Shown here one piece after another: positions 16,869 through 25,904 of a stretch of 64,000 nt of DNA. Each line of letters begins with the position of its first letter. Positions within the stretch are counted from its first letter, which is position 1. A program made the position numbers and the translations under genes. The notes below the pieces were generated by a model, which saw nothing but the letters and a program-made list of their open reading frames with translations, searched no databases and was not told where the DNA came from. Source of the stretch: Sphingomonas sp. AOB5 (GTDB lineage Bacteria; Pseudomonadota; Alphaproteobacteria; Sphingomonadales; Sphingomonadaceae); NCBI RefSeq assembly GCF_029433115.1, contig NZ_JARNTV010000014.1, positions 1-64,000 on the forward strand, read 5' to 3'.

Positions 16869-18104
16869 GTGAGCGAGCACCGGCACCCCCTGGCGATCCG
16901 CGATTTCCGCTATTTCTGGACGGCGCGGCTGTGCTCGACGCTGGCGCAGAACGCGATGGTGATCGTCATCGGCTGGCAGGTCTATGACATTGCGCGGCAG
17001 ACGATGGGGCTGAAACAGGCCGCGCTCCAGCTCGGGCTGATCGGGCTCGCGCAGTTCCTGCCGCTGTTCGCGCTGGTGCTGATCACCGGCTGGACCGCGG
17101 ACCGGGTGGACCGGCGCTTCATCGCCCGGCTGTGCCTGACGCTGCTGCTGTTCTGCGCGGCCTTGCTCGCCTGGTTCAGCTTCCGGGGGACGATGACGCT
17201 GGGCATCCTGTTCTCGGTCGCGGTGCTGCTGGGCGTGGCGCGCGCCTTTTCGATGCCTGCGCAGAATGCCCTGGCGCCCAACCTCGTGCCCCCTGCCCTG
17301 CTGCCGCGCGCGGTGGCGACCACGGCGATCGCGGGGCGCGTCGGCGGGATCGCGGGGCCGGCGATGGGCGGCTATCTCTACGCGGGGGCGCCGCACATGC
17401 CTTATATGGTCGCGGCGTTCCTGCTCGGCGGATCGCTGTTCTGCATGCTGATGATCCGCCCCATCGCCCGCACCGGGATCGACGGATCGCGCAATCCGTG
17501 GCGGCAGATGGTCGAGGGGCTCAGCTATGTGATCCACAACCGGCTGGTGCTGGGCGCGATCTCGCTCGATCTGTTCGCGGTGCTGCTGGGCGGCGCGACC
17601 GCGATGCTGCCTATCTTCGCGCGCGACATACTGCATGTCGGCCCAGCGGGTCTCGGCCATCTGCGCGCAGCCCCGGCGGTAGGCGCGATGCTGATCGCCT
17701 TGTGGTTCTCATGGGCGCCGCTGTCGAAGGGCGTGGGCGTGAAGATGCTGGCGGCGGTCGGTGTCTTCGGGGTGGCGACGGTCGGCTTCGGGCTGTCGCG
17801 CTGGTTTCCGCTGTCGCTCGCCTGCCTCGCGGTTCTGGGCGCGGCCGACATGTTCTCGGTCTATGTCCGCCAGTCGCTGATCCAGATCTCGACGCCGAAC
17901 GAAATGCGGGGACGCGTGGGGGCGGTCTCGACGCTGTTCATCTCGGCTTCGAACGAACTGGGCGAAGCGGAATCGGGCTTCCTCGCCGCGCTGATCGGGC
18001 CGGTCGCCGCGGTAGTGGCGGGCGGCGCGGGAGCCGTCGCCATCGCCCTGCTCTGGGCGAAGCTGTTTCCGGCGCTGCGCCGCGCCGAGGGGTTTCAGGT
18101 CTAG
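16869..18104 (+). CDS. MFS transporter (MFS_3, EntS-like)
   Basis: About 411 residues with 10-12 predicted membrane spans. DFRYFWTARLCSTLAQNAM at the start, the loop DRVDRRF between helices 2 and 3, and the mid-protein GLSYVIHNRLVLGAISLDLF are typical of the MFS_3 group that includes the enterobactin exporter EntS. It is probably an exporter or carrier in the inner membrane; the substrate is unknown. The GTG at 16869 has GGAG six bases upstream; a GTG at 16857 is the alternative. It is divergent from the PD40 gene and converges on the lactonase gene, whose stop codon overlaps its own. Confidence 0.83.
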   Translation: MSEHRHPLAIRDFRYFWTARLCSTLAQNAMVIVIGWQVYDIARQTMGLKQAALQLGLIGLAQFLPLFALVLITGWTADRVDRRFIARLCLTLLLFCAALLAWFSFRGTMTLGILFSVAVLLGVARAFSMPAQNALAPNLVPPALLPRAVATTAIAGRVGGIAGPAMGGYLYAGAPHMPYMVAAFLLGGSLFCMLMIRPIARTGIDGSRNPWRQMVEGLSYVIHNRLVLGAISLDLFAVLLGGATAMLPIFARDILHVGPAGLGHLRAAPAVGAMLIALWFSWAPLSKGVGVKMLAAVGVFGVATVGFGLSRWFPLSLACLAVLGAADMFSVYVRQSLIQISTPNEMRGRVGAVSTLFISASNELGEAESGFLAALIGPVAAVVAGGAGAVAIALLWAKLFPALRRAEGFQV

Positions 18105-19240
18105 CGCGGGAAGGCGAAGCTGGTCGGCTTGGGCACGGCGATACTGCTGCCGGTATCGCGCAGCTTGCCGGTGCGGGGATCGCGGGCGAACAGCGCGACA
18201 TTGCTCGAGGTCTGGTTCGCCACCAGCATCCAGCGCCCGCTCGGATCGATCGCGAAGCTCCACGGCCGCTGCCCGCCCGAACCGATCCGCTGGATCTCGG
18301 TCAGCGCGCCAGTGCGCTTGTCGACGGCATAGGCCAGGATCACATCCTCGCCGCGGATCGAGACATAAAGGAAGCGGCCATCGCTGCTGGTGGCGATCTC
18401 CGCGCCGCTGCTGGTCGCGCGTTTCGCTTCGTCGATGGCAATCGGCACGGTCTGCACCGGCACCAGCCGGCCCGCATTCCAGCGATAGGCATGGACCTCC
18501 GGCACCAGCTCGGTGATCAAATACAGGAATTTGCCGTCGGGGCGGAAAGCGAGGTGACGCGGGCCATGGCCCGGCGTCACGGCTTCGGACGGCGGATCGG
18601 CGGGCGTCAGCGCGCGGCTTGCCGGGTCGAAGCGGTAGACGAAGATCTTGTCGGCACCGAGATCGGCGGACAGCACAAAGCGCCGTGACGGATCGAGCAG
18701 CACGGCATGGGCATGCGGACCCGCCTGACGCCGGTGCGGACCGGTGCCCTGATTCTGCGCCATCGATGCGGGCGGTGCGAGCGATCCGTCGGGACCGATC
18801 GGCACCGCGCTCACATGGCCGCTGCCATAATGCGCGGCGAACAAAGTGTTCGAGCGCGTATCGAGCGCCAGATGGGTCGGCCCGCCGCCACCCGAAGGCA
18901 CGCGATTGAGCAGGCGTAGCGCGCCGGTGCCCGGCGCAGAGGCAAGCGCGATCAGTTCGCCGCCGCTTTCATTGCCGGCCTCGACCACCGTATAAAGCAA
19001 GGGCCGGTCCGGATGCGCCTCGACCCAGGTCGGCCGCTTGCTTTCGAACGCGACGCCGATGGGGATCAGCTTGCCCGCGCGCGTATCGAGCCGCGCGGCG
19101 AAGATGCCCTGCCCCGGCTCGCTGGCCTGCGTGCCGATATAGACGATCCGGCCCGGCGCGGTCTGGGCGAAGGCAGCGGGCGCGGCGAGCGCGGCATGCG
19201 CCAGCCCCGCGGCGAAGCTGCGGCGCGAGAGGCTCACCAT
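18101..19240 (-). CDS. Lactonase-family beta-propeller protein (6-phosphogluconolactonase-like), exported
   Basis: A 379-residue seven-bladed propeller of the Pgl/lactonase_7 family (PF10282), with VYIGTQASEPGQGIFAARLD, GGGPTHLALDTRSNTLFAAHYGSG, DLGADKIFVYRFD and PGHGPRHLAFRPDGKFLYL. It begins MVSLSRRSFAAGLAHAALAA, a Tat-like signal, so it is likely periplasmic rather than the cytoplasmic pentose-phosphate enzyme. Lactone hydrolysis is the family activity, but many members are untested. Its ATG overlaps the TGA of the carboxylesterase gene (ATGGTGA), so they are translated as a pair. Confidence 0.85.
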   Translation of the reverse strand: MVSLSRRSFAAGLAHAALAAPAAFAQTAPGRIVYIGTQASEPGQGIFAARLDTRAGKLIPIGVAFESKRPTWVEAHPDRPLLYTVVEAGNESGGELIALASAPGTGALRLLNRVPSGGGGPTHLALDTRSNTLFAAHYGSGHVSAVPIGPDGSLAPPASMAQNQGTGPHRRQAGPHAHAVLLDPSRRFVLSADLGADKIFVYRFDPASRALTPADPPSEAVTPGHGPRHLAFRPDGKFLYLITELVPEVHAYRWNAGRLVPVQTVPIAIDEAKRATSSGAEIATSSDGRFLYVSIRGEDVILAYAVDKRTGALTEIQRIGSGGQRPWSFAIDPSGRWMLVANQTSSNVALFARDPRTGKLRDTGSSIAVPKPTSFAFPR

Positions 19241-20904
19241 GCGTCCTGCGTCGCGAAGAAGCGCTGCCAGAAATCGAGCTTTTCGGGCGACGCGATGGCG
19301 ATCGGCGCGAACCGGTCGCCCACCTCCATCACCTGCGGCTTGCTTGCATCGAATGCGGGCCAGAGCGGCAGGCCCGGGCCGTTCGGATCGCCGCGCTTCA
19401 CGATGTTGGCGAGATAGGAGGACATGATGTCCGCGATCCGGCGATCCTCGTCGGTCCAGGGCAGGTCGTTCGCATCGAGGCTGTTGAACATGTACATGAT
19501 CTCGGACCCATGAAATGCCCCGCGCGTCAGCCGGGTCGGCCCCACCAGAGCATGACTCCAGAAATAGGTGAAGACCGGCTGTCTCACCGTCTTCGTCCAT
19601 TCGCGCGCCCACATCCAGGTCGAGACGCGCGAATTGTCGCGCACCGCGTCGTTGTTGGCGAGCGCCGCTTCCTGATCATTAGTGGCGGGATAGAGTTTCA
19701 GGAACTCGCCGGCCATGGGCCCGAACTTGGTCTTCGCCCAGTTCACATAGACCGACAGCGTCACGCTGGTGTGCGGCATGCCCGGCCGGTTGATAGGCGG
19801 GTTGGCGCGCAGCGTCTCGAACGCCGTCTCGGGCACCGCGCCGCTCTCGTCCTTGTTGTTGCCCGCGACATAGCCGACATGGTTCTGCGTGCCGCCCGAC
19901 AGCGTCTCGCCATAGGTGCGCGGCACGATCCAGCCATCCACCACCGGACGGAACAAGGGCGGGCGCGAGGGGCTGCCGGTATAGACGTCGGGATCGGCGA
20001 CGCCGCTGCCCTCCATCAGCTGCTGCCACGGCATCGCCCGCAGTTCCTTGAGCGATCGCGTGCCACGTGCGGCGACATAGGCCACGCCCGCAGTCTCGGC
20101 GCCCTTCATCGTCCGGGTCGAGGTGTTGAGGTAGCGCAGCTCGAGATCGCGCGGATAGCGGACCTGGCTCTCCGCCACGCTCTGATGGAACAGCCCCTTG
20201 GCCAGCGGCGACATCGACAGGAAGCCGACCGATCCTGCCCCGGCCGACTGGCCGCCGATGGTCACCTGCTTCGGATCGCCGCCGAACGCCGCGATGTTCC
20301 GCTGCACCCATTTGAGCAGCGCGATATCGTCCATCAGGCCGTAATTGCCCGAGGCGTTATGGCCGGACTCCTTGCTCAGTTCGGGGGTTGCGAGGAAGCC
20401 GAGCGGCCCCAGCCGATAGTTGAAGGTGACGACGATCACCCCCTTCTTCGCCAGCCCCTCGCCATCGAACTGCGGATTGGCGCCAAAGCCTTCGTTGAAG
20501 CCGCCGCCATAGATCCAGACATAGACCGGGCGCCGTTCCTTCGCCGAAGCCGCGCCGGTCCACACATTCGCGGTCAGGCAATCCTCGCTCATCGGCATGT
20601 CCTTCACGCGCGGATCATGCTGCGGGCAGAGATTGCCGAAATCGTCCGCCTTGCGCACGCCGCGCCACGCCTTGGCAGGCGCAGGCGGGCGCCAGCGCAG
20701 CTCGCCGACCGGCGGTGCGGCATAGGGAATGCCCTTGAACACCCGGATCGCGGGATCGCGGCCCGCCACGCCCGACAGCAGCCCGGTATCGATGCGAACG
20801 GTCTCGACCGGCGCGGGCACGGGCGGCGCGAGCGATGCGCTGCCGCCGCCGGGAAGCGTTGTCAGCGACAGCGCAAGGGCGGTGGCGAAAACAGTGCGGA
20901 TCAT
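19234..20904 (-). CDS. Carboxylesterase type B, exported
   Basis: A 556-residue alpha/beta hydrolase of the carboxylesterase/cholinesterase family with a signal peptide (MIRTVFATALALSLTTLPG). Family motifs are FKGIPYAAPPVG, EDCLTANVW, the oxyanion GGGF, and the nucleophile elbow GGQSAGAGS with Ser220; a late GAFHGSEIMYMF provides the likely catalytic histidine. It should hydrolyse esters in the periplasm, for example acetyl or feruloyl groups on plant polysaccharides, but the substrate is inferred from the carbohydrate setting. It is divergent from the TonB receptor gene at 21237, and both could answer to the palindrome between them. Confidence 0.88.
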   Translation of the reverse strand: MIRTVFATALALSLTTLPGGGSASLAPPVPAPVETVRIDTGLLSGVAGRDPAIRVFKGIPYAAPPVGELRWRPPAPAKAWRGVRKADDFGNLCPQHDPRVKDMPMSEDCLTANVWTGAASAKERRPVYVWIYGGGFNEGFGANPQFDGEGLAKKGVIVVTFNYRLGPLGFLATPELSKESGHNASGNYGLMDDIALLKWVQRNIAAFGGDPKQVTIGGQSAGAGSVGFLSMSPLAKGLFHQSVAESQVRYPRDLELRYLNTSTRTMKGAETAGVAYVAARGTRSLKELRAMPWQQLMEGSGVADPDVYTGSPSRPPLFRPVVDGWIVPRTYGETLSGGTQNHVGYVAGNNKDESGAVPETAFETLRANPPINRPGMPHTSVTLSVYVNWAKTKFGPMAGEFLKLYPATNDQEAALANNDAVRDNSRVSTWMWAREWTKTVRQPVFTYFWSHALVGPTRLTRGAFHGSEIMYMFNSLDANDLPWTDEDRRIADIMSSYLANIVKRGDPNGPGLPLWPAFDASKPQVMEVGDRFAPIAIASPEKLDFWQRFFATQDAW

Positions 20905-21236
20905 GGACCTCTCCGGCGATTATGGCGGGCGCTATCGTCCCAGCCTTTCGCATAGGTGTAGCCGCTGTGCCGCAAAGCCCCACATTGGTTTGGCGTGCCG
21001 CACGATAACTTCGCCCGGACGCCCGAAATCACCGGCATCCAGAATCAATATAGCCCGACCGGAAACCAATGACGGCGTTTGCCGCGCGTCGATGCATTGA
21101 GCAGCCGCAGGGAAGTATGGTCGTCCATCGCTGGCGAAGACCAGTGCGGCGAACCGGAATGACAACGTTGTAAATGCAGCCGCGCCGGGCGCCAGACCGA
21201 CAAGACAGGCGCGGTGAAATTCAGGGAGAGCGTCCT
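20905..21236. promoter_or_regulatory. Divergent promoter region, carboxylesterase / TonB receptor
   Basis: A 332-bp gap between two divergent genes with no supported coding sequence. It contains the palindrome at 21160-21173. A GGGAGAG Shine-Dalgarno lies about ten bases before the ATG at 21237. Confidence 0.55.
21160..21173. promoter_or_regulatory. Candidate LacI-family operator
   Basis: TGACAACGTTGTAA contains a perfect 10-bp palindrome (ACAACGTTGT) and matches TGACAACGTTGTCA at 13 of 14 positions. It lies 64 bp before the receptor ATG, where a repressor would block transcription, and shares its core with the site at 14721. Confidence 0.55.
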
Positions 21237-24104
21237 ATGAAGAAGGTTCGACTGATCACCGCTTTGCTCTGCGGAGCGAGCGCCATCACATTCGCTCCGG
21301 CGGCATTCGCGCAGAACGCACTGGCCGCGGCGGAAGAAGATACTGCCCCGGCCGATACTTCGAACGAGCTGGTCGTCACCGGCTCGCGCACCATCACCAA
21401 CGGCAATACCAGCCCGGTGCCGGTCACGGTCATCCCGACCGAGACGCTGATCAACGCACGGCCGACCAGCCTGACCGAATCGGTGCAGATCCTGCCGGTC
21501 TTCTCCGGATCGCGCAGCCAGGTCAGCAACCCCTCCGCCACCGGCGGCGTGGGCGGCGGCAACGGCGTCGCCGCGCAGCTCAACCTGCGCAACATCGGCG
21601 CGAACCGGAACCTGGTGCTGATGGACGGCCGCCGCGTGCCGCCGACCTCGATCAGCAACATCGTCGATGCCGACGTGATCCCGCAGCTGCTGATCGAGCG
21701 CGTCGATACCGTCACCGGCGGCGTATCGGCCGTCTATGGCTCGGACGCGGTCACCGGCGTGGTCAACTTCATCACCAACCGGAAGTTCAAGGGCGTGCGC
21801 GCCTATATGCAGGGCGGCATGTCCGAATATGGCGATGCGGGGCAAATGGCGGCAGGCGTCGCGGTGGGAACCGACCTGTTCGGCGGCCGCGGCCATTTCA
21901 CCGCCAGCTACGAATATCGCGACGATCAGGGCGTCGACCGCCGCTCGGCGCGCGACTGGTACAGCCGCCCGGTGGTGGTCGGCAGCGGCACCGCCGCCGC
22001 GCCCTATCGCCTGATCACCAACGCCACGCTGGCCAATTTGCCGTTTGGCGGCCGCATCACCTGCACCGGCGCGTGCACCGTCAACGGCCAGTATTTCGCG
22101 ACCGACGGCGTGCTCAGCCCGCTCGTCAACGGTACTGCCTATGCCGGTACCGCCAACACGCAGGTGGGTGGTTCGGGCGGCTATGTCGACCTGACGATGA
22201 AGGCCGAGCAGCGGATGCACCAATTCTATGGCCGCTTCGATTTCGAAGTCAGCGACAATGTCCGCCTGTTCGTGCTGGGCAGCGGCACGTTCAAGCGCAA
22301 CTCGTTCTACACCGACGAGGTGCAGCTGCAGAACATCACGCTGAGCCGCACCAACTTCTTCCTCGCGCCCGCCTATCAGGCGCAGATCCCGACCGCGACC
22401 TTCAGCTTCAACCGCATGCTGACCCAGCCCGAGCGCGCCAACGCAGTGCCCGAATCGCGGCAGATCATGTTCGTGGCGGGACTGACCGGCAGCGCGGGCA
22501 AGTTCGACTGGAACGTCGCCTATACCCGCGGCTCGTCACGGCTCGAGACGCTGCTGCGCAACAATGTGAACAACCAGAAGCTGTCGGCCGCGCTGGACGT
22601 GGTGGCGGGCGTGGGCGGTGCACCGGTCTGCTATGCGGCGACGCAGGCGGCGACCGCGGCGGCCTATGCCGATTGTCAGCCGCTCAACCTGTTCGGGCCG
22701 ACCGCGTCGAGCATCGCCGCGCTCGACTATATCCTCGACGACACGCTGTACGTCGCGAAGACCAATCAGGACGATATCACCGCCGACATTGCCGGATCGC
22801 CCTTCGATACCTGGGCCGCGCCGGTCACCGTCGCGCTTTCGGGCGAATGGCGCCGCCAGACGTTCGAATCGACCAGCGCGGCCACCCCGTCCATGTATGC
22901 GGACTGCACCAACCTGCGGTACAATTGCACGCCGCGGAACGTGACCACGGGTGCCGGCACCTTCCTGTATCGCCAGACTTTCCCGGCCACCGACCAGATC
23001 GACCAGTCTGTGTGGGAAGTCGCGGGCGAAGTGAATCTGCCGCTGCTCAAGGATTCGGCGATCGCCCGCTCGTTCAGCGTCAACGGCGCGGTGCGCTACA
23101 CCAAATACGACACGGTCGGCGATTACTGGACGTGGAAGGCCGGCGCCGACTGGCAGATCACCGACGATCTGCGCGTCCGAGGGACGCTGTCGCGCGACAT
23201 CCGCGCACCAACCCTGAACGATCTCTACGCACCGACCTCGGTCGTGATCGTCAACAATCAGGACCTGCTGACCGGCGCAACCAATCAGGTGCCTTCGGTC
23301 AATGTGCCCAACCCGAACCTGACCGCCGAGATCGGCAAGACGAAGACGGTGGGCGTGGTGTACAAGCCGGGCTTCGCGCCGGGCCTCAGCTTCGCGGTCG
23401 ATTATTACGATATCCAGATCGACGGCGCGATCACCACGGTGCAGGGCTTCCAGCCGAACATCCAGAATGGCTGCAACCTCAACGGCGTGGCGCTTTATTG
23501 CGACCTGATCGTCCGCAATTCCTCGAACGTCGTCACCGCCTGGCTGGTCCGCCCGGTGAACCTGGCGCAGATCAAGACCTATGGCGTCGATTTCGAGGTC
23601 AACTATTCCGGCCAGCTGTTCGGGCAGGCGCTGAACATCCGCGGCCTCGCCGCCTATCAGCCGCATATCCGTTACATCCAGCCTTCGGTGCCGACCATCG
23701 ATCAGGGCGGCGTGGCGTTCGGTTCGGCCGGCCTCACCGCCAGCCCGTCGGTGCGCCTGACCGGCATGGTCAACTATGCCGTCACCGACAAGCTGAAGCT
23801 GGGCATGACCTATCGCTGGCGTAACCGGATGAAGCTGTGGGGCGATCCCACCGTAGTGTGGGCGCCGGGCGAAGGCACGATCGCGCCGTTCGGCCAGGCA
23901 TCGCTCAACGTCGGATGGGAATTGCCGATCCCGGCTGCGGGCAAGGCCGAGATGTTCGTGAACGTGCAGAACCTGTTCAACGCCGCTCCGCCCCCGGCCA
24001 ACTCGCCGGGCACGGCGACCTCGCCGGGCGGTTTCGGCGGCTTCGCGATCACCGACGATCCGATCGGGCGCTACTGGACCGCGGGCATCCGCTTCCGGTT
24101 CTGA
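21237..24104 (+). CDS. TonB-dependent receptor
   Basis: A 955-residue receptor with signal peptide (MKKVRLITALLCGASAITFAPAAFA), TonB-box region NELVVTGSRTI, plug with LRNIGANRNLVLMDGRRVPP and YGSDAVTGVVNFITN, a long barrel and the terminal strand RYWTAGIRFRF. It is closely similar in layout and many segments to the receptor at 38751, so the two are paralogues of the same oar/CirA-like subfamily. The substrate is likely a carbohydrate, given the LacI-type site upstream and the GH3/esterase/lactonase neighbours. A strong terminator follows. Confidence 0.93.
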   Translation: MKKVRLITALLCGASAITFAPAAFAQNALAAAEEDTAPADTSNELVVTGSRTITNGNTSPVPVTVIPTETLINARPTSLTESVQILPVFSGSRSQVSNPSATGGVGGGNGVAAQLNLRNIGANRNLVLMDGRRVPPTSISNIVDADVIPQLLIERVDTVTGGVSAVYGSDAVTGVVNFITNRKFKGVRAYMQGGMSEYGDAGQMAAGVAVGTDLFGGRGHFTASYEYRDDQGVDRRSARDWYSRPVVVGSGTAAAPYRLITNATLANLPFGGRITCTGACTVNGQYFATDGVLSPLVNGTAYAGTANTQVGGSGGYVDLTMKAEQRMHQFYGRFDFEVSDNVRLFVLGSGTFKRNSFYTDEVQLQNITLSRTNFFLAPAYQAQIPTATFSFNRMLTQPERANAVPESRQIMFVAGLTGSAGKFDWNVAYTRGSSRLETLLRNNVNNQKLSAALDVVAGVGGAPVCYAATQAATAAAYADCQPLNLFGPTASSIAALDYILDDTLYVAKTNQDDITADIAGSPFDTWAAPVTVALSGEWRRQTFESTSAATPSMYADCTNLRYNCTPRNVTTGAGTFLYRQTFPATDQIDQSVWEVAGEVNLPLLKDSAIARSFSVNGAVRYTKYDTVGDYWTWKAGADWQITDDLRVRGTLSRDIRAPTLNDLYAPTSVVIVNNQDLLTGATNQVPSVNVPNPNLTAEIGKTKTVGVVYKPGFAPGLSFAVDYYDIQIDGAITTVQGFQPNIQNGCNLNGVALYCDLIVRNSSNVVTAWLVRPVNLAQIKTYGVDFEVNYSGQLFGQALNIRGLAAYQPHIRYIQPSVPTIDQGGVAFGSAGLTASPSVRLTGMVNYAVTDKLKLGMTYRWRNRMKLWGDPTVVWAPGEGTIAPFGQASLNVGWELPIPAAGKAEMFVNVQNLFNAAPPPANSPGTATSPGGFGGFAITDDPIGRYWTAGIRFRF

Positions 24105-24134
24105 GCCCGGTCACCATCCAATCTTCCCTCCTCG

Positions 24135-24167
24135 CCCCCCGGCCCTGCGCCGGGGGGCATTTTCTTT
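24135..24167 (+). terminator. Rho-independent terminator of the TonB receptor gene
   Basis: A perfect 9-bp stem (24135-24143 with 24149-24157), five-base loop, followed by CATTTTCTTTT. This is a textbook intrinsic terminator 30 bp after the receptor stop codon. Confidence 0.9.
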
Positions 24168-24195
24168 TGAGTCCCAGCCTGCCTATCGTGATGGC

Positions 24196-24594
24196 ATGTC
24201 GAAGATGATCGGGCTGATTGCAGCGCTGGCATTGTGCGCGTGTGGCGACCGCGCCAGCACGAATACCATGGAACCGGGGCAACGCGAGATCGAGCCCGCG
24301 ACGCTTCCCTTCGACAATTCCACCGGGTTTCTCGATGGCTTCACATTGAACGTCGCTCACGACGGTAGCCTGACATGGAATAGCGCGCCGATAGAGGACG
24401 CGACTCTGGAGGCGTACCTCTCGCAATGGGCGGCGCGTCCTCGGGACGCGGGCAGTCTCTTTGTGGCGTTTGAGCCCGGCGTCCCGACGGCTCGTGCGGA
24501 ATGGGTTCGACGGAAAGTGATCGACAGCGGCCTGTGCGCGCAAGACCGTTGCCGGGAGGTCGGCTGGGATATCAAAAGGCCGGTTGTGAACTAA
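24196..24594 (+). CDS. Small putative lipoprotein of unknown function
   Basis: A 132-residue protein with a short hydrophobic leader ending LALCACGDR, consistent with a lipobox and lipidated cysteine at about residue 16. The mature part is not recognised. The segment ending in a pattern YLSQWAARPRDAGSLFVAFEP followed by a charged helix loosely recalls the periplasmic fold of ExbD/TolR, but this is only an impression. Two further cysteines (GLCAQDRC) near the end could form a disulfide. It is independent of neighbours: a terminator lies upstream and a convergent gene downstream. Confidence 0.6.
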   Translation: MSKMIGLIAALALCACGDRASTNTMEPGQREIEPATLPFDNSTGFLDGFTLNVAHDGSLTWNSAPIEDATLEAYLSQWAARPRDAGSLFVAFEPGVPTARAEWVRRKVIDSGLCAQDRCREVGWDIKRPVVN

Positions 24595-24616
24595 CGGCCA
24601 GAGAAGGTGGAACGGG

Positions 24617-25345
24617 TCAGTTCACGCCCGGAAGCGGCAGCCCCTGCGCGACCCACCCGCTGACACCCGCCGCCAGCGCCACCCCGACCAGCCCGCGCCA
24701 CAAGGGCGCGAAGCGGGGCGGTTCGGCGGACTCGTCCAGCGCCTTGCGGCCGGTGATCATCGGGCCGACCAGATTGTCGCGCTTCACCAGTGCGTAAAAC
24801 AGGATCGCCAGCAGGTGCAGCGCGACCAGCGCGAGGATGATGTTGAACAATTGCTCGTGCAGGTCGCGCGCCAGATCGGAGAGTTCGTACGACACCAGAT
24901 CGGACAGCGGCCCGGATTCGATCCCGTCGGTATCCTGCGCGAACAGGCCCAGCGCGACCTGCAGCAGCATCGCGCCGAGCAGAGCGAGCACACTGAGCGC
25001 GCCGATCGGGTTGTGACCGATGGTCTTGTCGCTCGATTTCGAGAACAGCCCCCTGGCATAGGCGAAAACCGCACGCGGCCCGCGGACGAACGAGGCGAAA
25101 CGTGCGGTCGAGCTGCCTGCAAAGCCCCAATAGATGCGGAACAGCAGCAGCCCGAGCGTCACATAGCCCAGCAGCCGGTGGGTCGACATGTCGCCCGATT
25201 TCCACGTCCACCACAAAGCGGGGAGCAGCAGCGCGAAGCTCCAATGGACCAGCCGCACCGGCAGGTCCCACAGCCGCGTCTTTGGCGGTGCCGGGGGTGG
25301 CGCGGACTCGCCCTCGGGCGCGTCCGTCACCGCATCCTCGCTCAC
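24617..25345 (-). CDS. Cytochrome b561-type diheme membrane protein
   Basis: A 242-residue protein with four or more hydrophobic helices and histidines suited to heme ligation (VRLVHWSFALL, HRLLGYVTLGLLLFRIYW, GHNPIGALSVLALL, LHLLAILFY). It matches the cytochrome b561 / Ni-Fe-hydrogenase b-type cytochrome family (PF01292). It would move electrons between the quinone pool and a periplasmic partner. The GTG start overlaps the TGA of the cytochrome c' gene (GTGA), so this is a coupled pair, and the c-type cytochrome is the obvious partner. Confidence 0.88.
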   Translation of the reverse strand: MSEDAVTDAPEGESAPPPAPPKTRLWDLPVRLVHWSFALLLPALWWTWKSGDMSTHRLLGYVTLGLLLFRIYWGFAGSSTARFASFVRGPRAVFAYARGLFSKSSDKTIGHNPIGALSVLALLGAMLLQVALGLFAQDTDGIESGPLSDLVSYELSDLARDLHEQLFNIILALVALHLLAILFYALVKRDNLVGPMITGRKALDESAEPPRFAPLWRGLVGVALAAGVSGWVAQGLPLPGVN

Positions 25346-25809
25346 TTCTTCGCGCGGAACTTGTCGTGGCAGCCCTTGCACGTCGCGCCGACGGCAGTCG
25401 CGGCCGGGCGGATCGCCGCTAGATCGCCGGAGTCGGTCGCGGTCTTGAGCGCCTTCACCGCATTGTCGAAATTGGCCGCGGCGGTGGCGAAGCCGGGCTT
25501 GTCCTGCCAGATCTCAGGCTTGGCTTCGGTCTCGATGCCCGATTCCGGACCCGATCCATCGGGGAACCAGCTCGGCACCTGGCCGGACAGGCCCGCGAGC
25601 GTGGTCGCATTGGCCTTGATCGTCTCGACCGAAGGCGCGTCCTTCTTCAGTTCCTCGTTGATCGCCTTGTTGGCCTTGGCGATCTGCTTGAACTTGGCTT
25701 CGCGCGGATTTTCGCCGCCCGCTGCGGCATTGCCGCCGGGCGCGGCGGAGTTGCAGGCCGAAGTCGCCAGAACCAGCGCCAGCGCGCCACCGATCATTCC
25801 AAGCTTCAA
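25342..25809 (-). CDS. Cytochrome c' family lipoprotein
   Basis: A 155-residue protein with a leader and lipobox (ALVLATSACNS) and a single C-terminal heme site CKGCH followed by DKFRAKK, the arrangement of cytochrome c' / c556 (PF01322), a four-helix bundle. The mature N-terminus is Ala/Gly-rich. The TTG at 25809 is preferred because GGGAGG lies six bases upstream; an internal ATG four codons later is an alternative. It is co-translated with the b561 gene. The pair resembles electron-transfer or NO/peroxide-protection modules; a specific role is not shown. Confidence 0.86.
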   Translation of the reverse strand: MKLGMIGGALALVLATSACNSAAPGGNAAAGGENPREAKFKQIAKANKAINEELKKDAPSVETIKANATTLAGLSGQVPSWFPDGSGPESGIETEAKPEIWQDKPGFATAAANFDNAVKALKTATDSGDLAAIRPAATAVGATCKGCHDKFRAKK

Positions 25810-25904
25810 GTCGAGCCTCCCGCCATCATGTCCGTTACGCGAGCATAACGCGCGCGCGCGCAAAACGCCGCCAATATCGTGTTTCCGGGGTATAAATTCG
25901 CCGC

